From Cytobacillus oceanisediminis (lineage in GTDB: Bacteria; Bacillota; Bacilli; Bacillales; Cytobacillaceae), in NCBI RefSeq assembly GCF_004366035.1, contig NZ_SOEE01000014.1, positions 1-64,000 of the forward strand: DNA of 64,000 nucleotides. Reading direction: 5' to 3'. Below are positions 62,085-64,000 of this stretch, one piece after another. The number at the start of each line of letters is the position of its first letter. The first letter of the stretch is position 1. Below the pieces are notes generated by a model. The model was not told the origin of the DNA. It did no database searches and saw nothing but the letters and a program-made list of their open reading frames with translations. A program made the translations under genes and the position numbers.

Positions 62085-62909
62085 CTAACAGAATGTAGTT
62101 CTCATGGCCAGCTCAGTCATCACCAGCATTGCCTGGTATGCTTCAAGAATATCTTTAGCCTGATAGCGGACAATGGTTGTATTCTCTACTATCTCTGCAC
62201 CAGGCATTAAAGCAGCCCACTCAGCCTGGCCATAGTTGGCAAATTCAATTTTCAATACAGGGTTTTCCGGCGGAACAAGCGGTTCTACAAGTTCCTTCCT
62301 GCTCAGAGCCTCTGCTGCTTTTTCTCTTAAAAGCTGTCCGGCTTTTGCAGGTGTCAGTGACTTCACGCTTGAGCGGGAAATCGTTTCCTTTACAACTGCA
62401 GTGGTGACATTCGGGATTAATTTTTCTGCTTCCAGAGCCGCCTGGTCATCTCCGCCCACCATGAGAACCGGTACGCCATGATAACCTGCCACATAAGCAT
62501 TAAAGCCCATTTCCCCAATGGCATGGTCATTGATGTACATATGCCTTACACCGAATATCATGGAGTGGGACATCACTCCTTTCATGGAAGCACGTGCATG
62601 ATAACCAACAAACATGGCACCGCTAAAGGTTGAATCAAGCCCCTGAACCATTGAGTATGGCTTCACATCGCCAGTAATCAGCTGTGTTTCAGGATGCATC
62701 CTTTCAATCAGCAGGTTATTCATTTTCGAGTGGCTGTCATTTACAATAACCTCGCTGCAGCCCTCATCAAAGGCAGCTGTTACCACATGATTTGCTTCAT
62801 CAGTCATGATCACCCTGCTGCGTTCATAATTGTGCTTCGAAGAGTCTACATGAGTGTGATCAGCCAGACCCGTTATTCCTTCCATATCAACAGATAGATA
62901 AAGCTTCAT
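62085..62909 (-). CDS. dppA: D-aminopeptidase DppA
   Basis: A 274-residue zinc D-aminopeptidase that forms a decamer in B. subtilis and cleaves D-Ala from D-amino-acid peptides. MKLYLSVDMEGITGL carries the first metal ligands (Asp8, Glu10); further ligands lie in MFVGYHARA and in MSHSMIFGVRHM. I start at ATG 62907-62909, with GGGGGA 6 bases upstream; the frame is open to 62948. First gene of the dpp operon. Confidence 0.94.
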   Translation of the reverse strand: MKLYLSVDMEGITGLADHTHVDSSKHNYERSRVIMTDEANHVVTAAFDEGCSEVIVNDSHSKMNNLLIERMHPETQLITGDVKPYSMVQGLDSTFSGAMFVGYHARASMKGVMSHSMIFGVRHMYINDHAIGEMGFNAYVAGYHGVPVLMVGGDDQAALEAEKLIPNVTTAVVKETISRSSVKSLTPAKAGQLLREKAAEALSRKELVEPLVPPENPVLKIEFANYGQAEWAALMPGAEIVENTTIVRYQAKDILEAYQAMLVMTELAMRTTFC

Positions 62910-62946
62910 TAATAATCCCCCAAATATTATATTGTTATAGTTTAAC

Positions 62947-62977
62947 ATTATAGATTATTTGCTATTTTCTGTAAAAT
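62947..62977 (-). promoter_or_regulatory. dpp operon promoter with overlapping CodY-like box
   Basis: On the minus strand TTTACA (62970-62975), 17 bases, TATAAT (62947-62952). The plus-strand sequence TATTTTCTGTAAAAT at 62963-62977 matches the CodY box AATTTTCWGAAAATT at 12 of 15 positions and covers the -35. The dpp operon is a classic CodY target in B. subtilis, so repression by CodY in rich medium is likely. Confidence 0.65.
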
Positions 62978-63008
62978 TCATCTGTAATCTTCCTCTTATA
63001 CAGGCAGA

Positions 63009-63063
63009 ATGAAAAAAATCCAGCTATCGGAGAAAATAATGCTTTTCTCTGATAGCTGGATTT
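63009..63063 (-). terminator. Terminator after the DUF3870 gene
   Basis: A long stem AAATCCAGCTATC/GATAGCTGGATTT with a second stem AGAAAA/TTTTCT inside, then TTTTTTT-type tail on the minus strand. Confidence 0.85.
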
Positions 63064-63090
63064 CATCTGCGGAAAACAGAAAAAGCAGCT

Positions 63091-63408
63091 CTACTTATTC
63101 ATAATTTGTGTATATTTTATATGCGCATTTTTAAAGGCAACCATTAGTGCCTTTTGCGAGGAGCCGAAGTAGCGGCTTTCGATTTCTTCCATTACCTTGT
63201 CTGCTTCCAATATAGATTTGCCGACAAATATAGATTTAATAAATAGTGAGGTTAAGTTAATGGTAGATGAGCATTCTGCATCTACAATTTCATCTGTTTC
63301 CCTGTCAATTACAAGACCGATAAAAAAGCCATTGTATTTTTGCATAATCGGATTGTTCAATGATGTTTTGCTGTCTCCGATGATATAGACGGTATTTTGT
63401 CTGTACAT
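63091..63408 (-). CDS. DUF3870 domain protein
   Basis: A 105-residue protein starting MYRQNTVYIIGDSKTSLNNP. It carries the DUF3870 pattern: GLVIDRETDEIVDAECSSTI, then SLFIKSIFVGKSI and SRYFGSSQKALMVAFKNAHI near the C-terminus. The region around DAECSS resembles iron-sulfur or metal-binding loops of NifU-like folds but only one Cys is present. The function is unknown; it is a single gene with AGGAGG upstream of the ATG. Confidence 0.78.
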   Translation of the reverse strand: MYRQNTVYIIGDSKTSLNNPIMQKYNGFFIGLVIDRETDEIVDAECSSTINLTSLFIKSIFVGKSILEADKVMEEIESRYFGSSQKALMVAFKNAHIKYTQIMNK

Positions 63409-63588
63409 GAACTAGCCTCCTGCAGAACCGGATATTATATGAGGCGTTTATGAGGTTATCATAAACATTCATTATAATGCATGGCCCGTACCAAAATTGT
63501 AATACAACAGAAGCTGTATTACAATCACTTTTCAACACTTTTCTAAATATTTTATCAATTATGGCTGTTCCTTTTCATTATTACCTAA

Positions 63589-64000
63589 TCAGTTTTCTGA
63601 GCTGATTTGCCCTGCAAGTCTCAGTGCATGCTGAAGGAGGTCCTCCCCGCTCATAAGCTTGTCTCCCCCACCCTGTGCAAATAGAGGATTCCCCCCGCCT
63701 TTGCCGTTAAGCTTCTGCAAAAGCTCTGCAGCAAGGCTCTTCATATCAGACCCGGAATCTGCTCCTCTGGCGCAAACAAATTGAAGTTTATCGGTGGTTT
63801 CATTGATTAGGATAACAACAGCATTTTCAGATTGGGAGGCGATTAGGCGGGCCAGTTTCTGGAGCTCCTGGATGGAGCGTCCCTCAAAGACCTTGCTGGT
63901 ACACTCTCCGTTTCCTGCTGCGAATATTTCTTTTGCTTCATAAGCTAACAGTGCTTCCTTTTCTGCTTCCAGTTGTTTCTCCAGGTTCTTTCCGTTTTCT
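63589..64000 (-). CDS. Alanyl-tRNA editing protein (AlaX-like), 3' part only
   Basis: The last 137 codons of a protein whose 5' end lies beyond the window. The visible part is a coiled-coil segment (NLEKQLEAEKEALLAYEAKE) and a DHHA1 domain ending in NGKGGGNPLFAQGGGDK, a glycine-rich loop also found at the C-terminus of alanyl-tRNA synthetase. Length and end suggest AlaX-L, which hydrolyses Ser- or Gly-tRNA(Ala). Full AlaRS is less likely because the last residues after the Gly-rich loop are short, but it cannot be excluded. Confidence 0.8.
   Translation of the reverse strand, partial: ENGKNLEKQLEAEKEALLAYEAKEIFAAGNGECTSKVFEGRSIQELQKLARLIASQSENAVVILINETTDKLQFVCARGADSGSDMKSLAAELLQKLNGKGGGNPLFAQGGGDKLMSGEDLLQHALRLAGQISSEN

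Overview
The window comes from a low-to-medium GC, spore-forming member of the Bacillaceae. The evidence is gene content and order: the stretch acpS-ydcC-alr-mazEF-rsbRSTUVW-sigB-rsbX-tex-cmpA-sprT-tRNA cluster closely follows the Bacillus subtilis ydc/rsb region, the sporulation gene cmpA is present, and the Shine-Dalgarno sequences are strong GGAGG types with many TTG and GTG starts. Two of the regulatory systems are typical Firmicutes RNAs: a T-box and a cobalamin riboswitch that works by a terminator. A Cytobacillus/Bacillus-type species is my inference; nothing here fixes the species.

Layout. 1-1350: the 5' end of a 16S rRNA gene preceded by eleven tRNA genes (Asn-Ser-Glu-Asp-Gln-Lys-Leu-Leu-Arg-Pro-Gly) behind one sigma-A promoter, all on the minus strand. 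The tRNA-Leu(GAG) gene carries an intact, empty copy of the 17-bp ICEBs1-type attachment site. 1400-4500: sprT, the 37-codon cmpA and tex. 4500-9400: the complete general-stress operon rsbRA-S-T-U-V-W-sigB-rsbX with its internal sigma-B promoter. 9780-14650: mazEF, alr, a LolA-like lipoprotein, acpS and a rhomboid protease. 14900-23750: ydbST, uvsE, cshA (with a long structured leader), an esterase, murF and ddl. 24200-29400: a symporter, UspA, a SulP transporter and small accessory enzymes (VOC, Nudix, GNAT).

29400-41750 is one minus-strand operon of 14 genes under a B12 riboswitch: corrinoid uptake (btuF, btuC, btuD fused to cbiZ), aminopropanol arm and lower-ligand assembly (cbiB, cobD, cobU, cobQ, cobS, cobC), adenosylation (pduO type) and the alpha-ribazole salvage pair cblT/cblS in place of cobT. 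It also holds a second, shortened CobU-like protein and a second histidine phosphatase. 41800-52200 holds a hypothetical protein, a RodA/FtsW protein, argS under a T-box with Arg specifier CGC, a TauE permease, a dps gene behind a perfect PerR box, an EamA permease, a repeated-TM-helix channel-like protein, a DUF4395 protein and a YqcI/YcgG protein.

52200-62980 is the dipeptide / cell-wall peptide recycling region: dppABCDE with a promoter overlapped by a CodY-like box, then, after a terminator and a repeat-filled gap, ykfABCD plus a class-A beta-lactamase-like serine hydrolase. The window ends with a DUF3870 protein and the 3' part of an alanyl-tRNA editing (DHHA1) protein.

No prophage, CRISPR array, transposase or anti-phage system was found. 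The least explained signals are non-coding: two intergenic arrays in which a roughly 10-bp core recurs every 19-21 bp (25472-25583 and 57065-57130), a family of about 100-260-bp interspersed repeats with shared end motifs, and a three-way-junction fold in the cshA leader.
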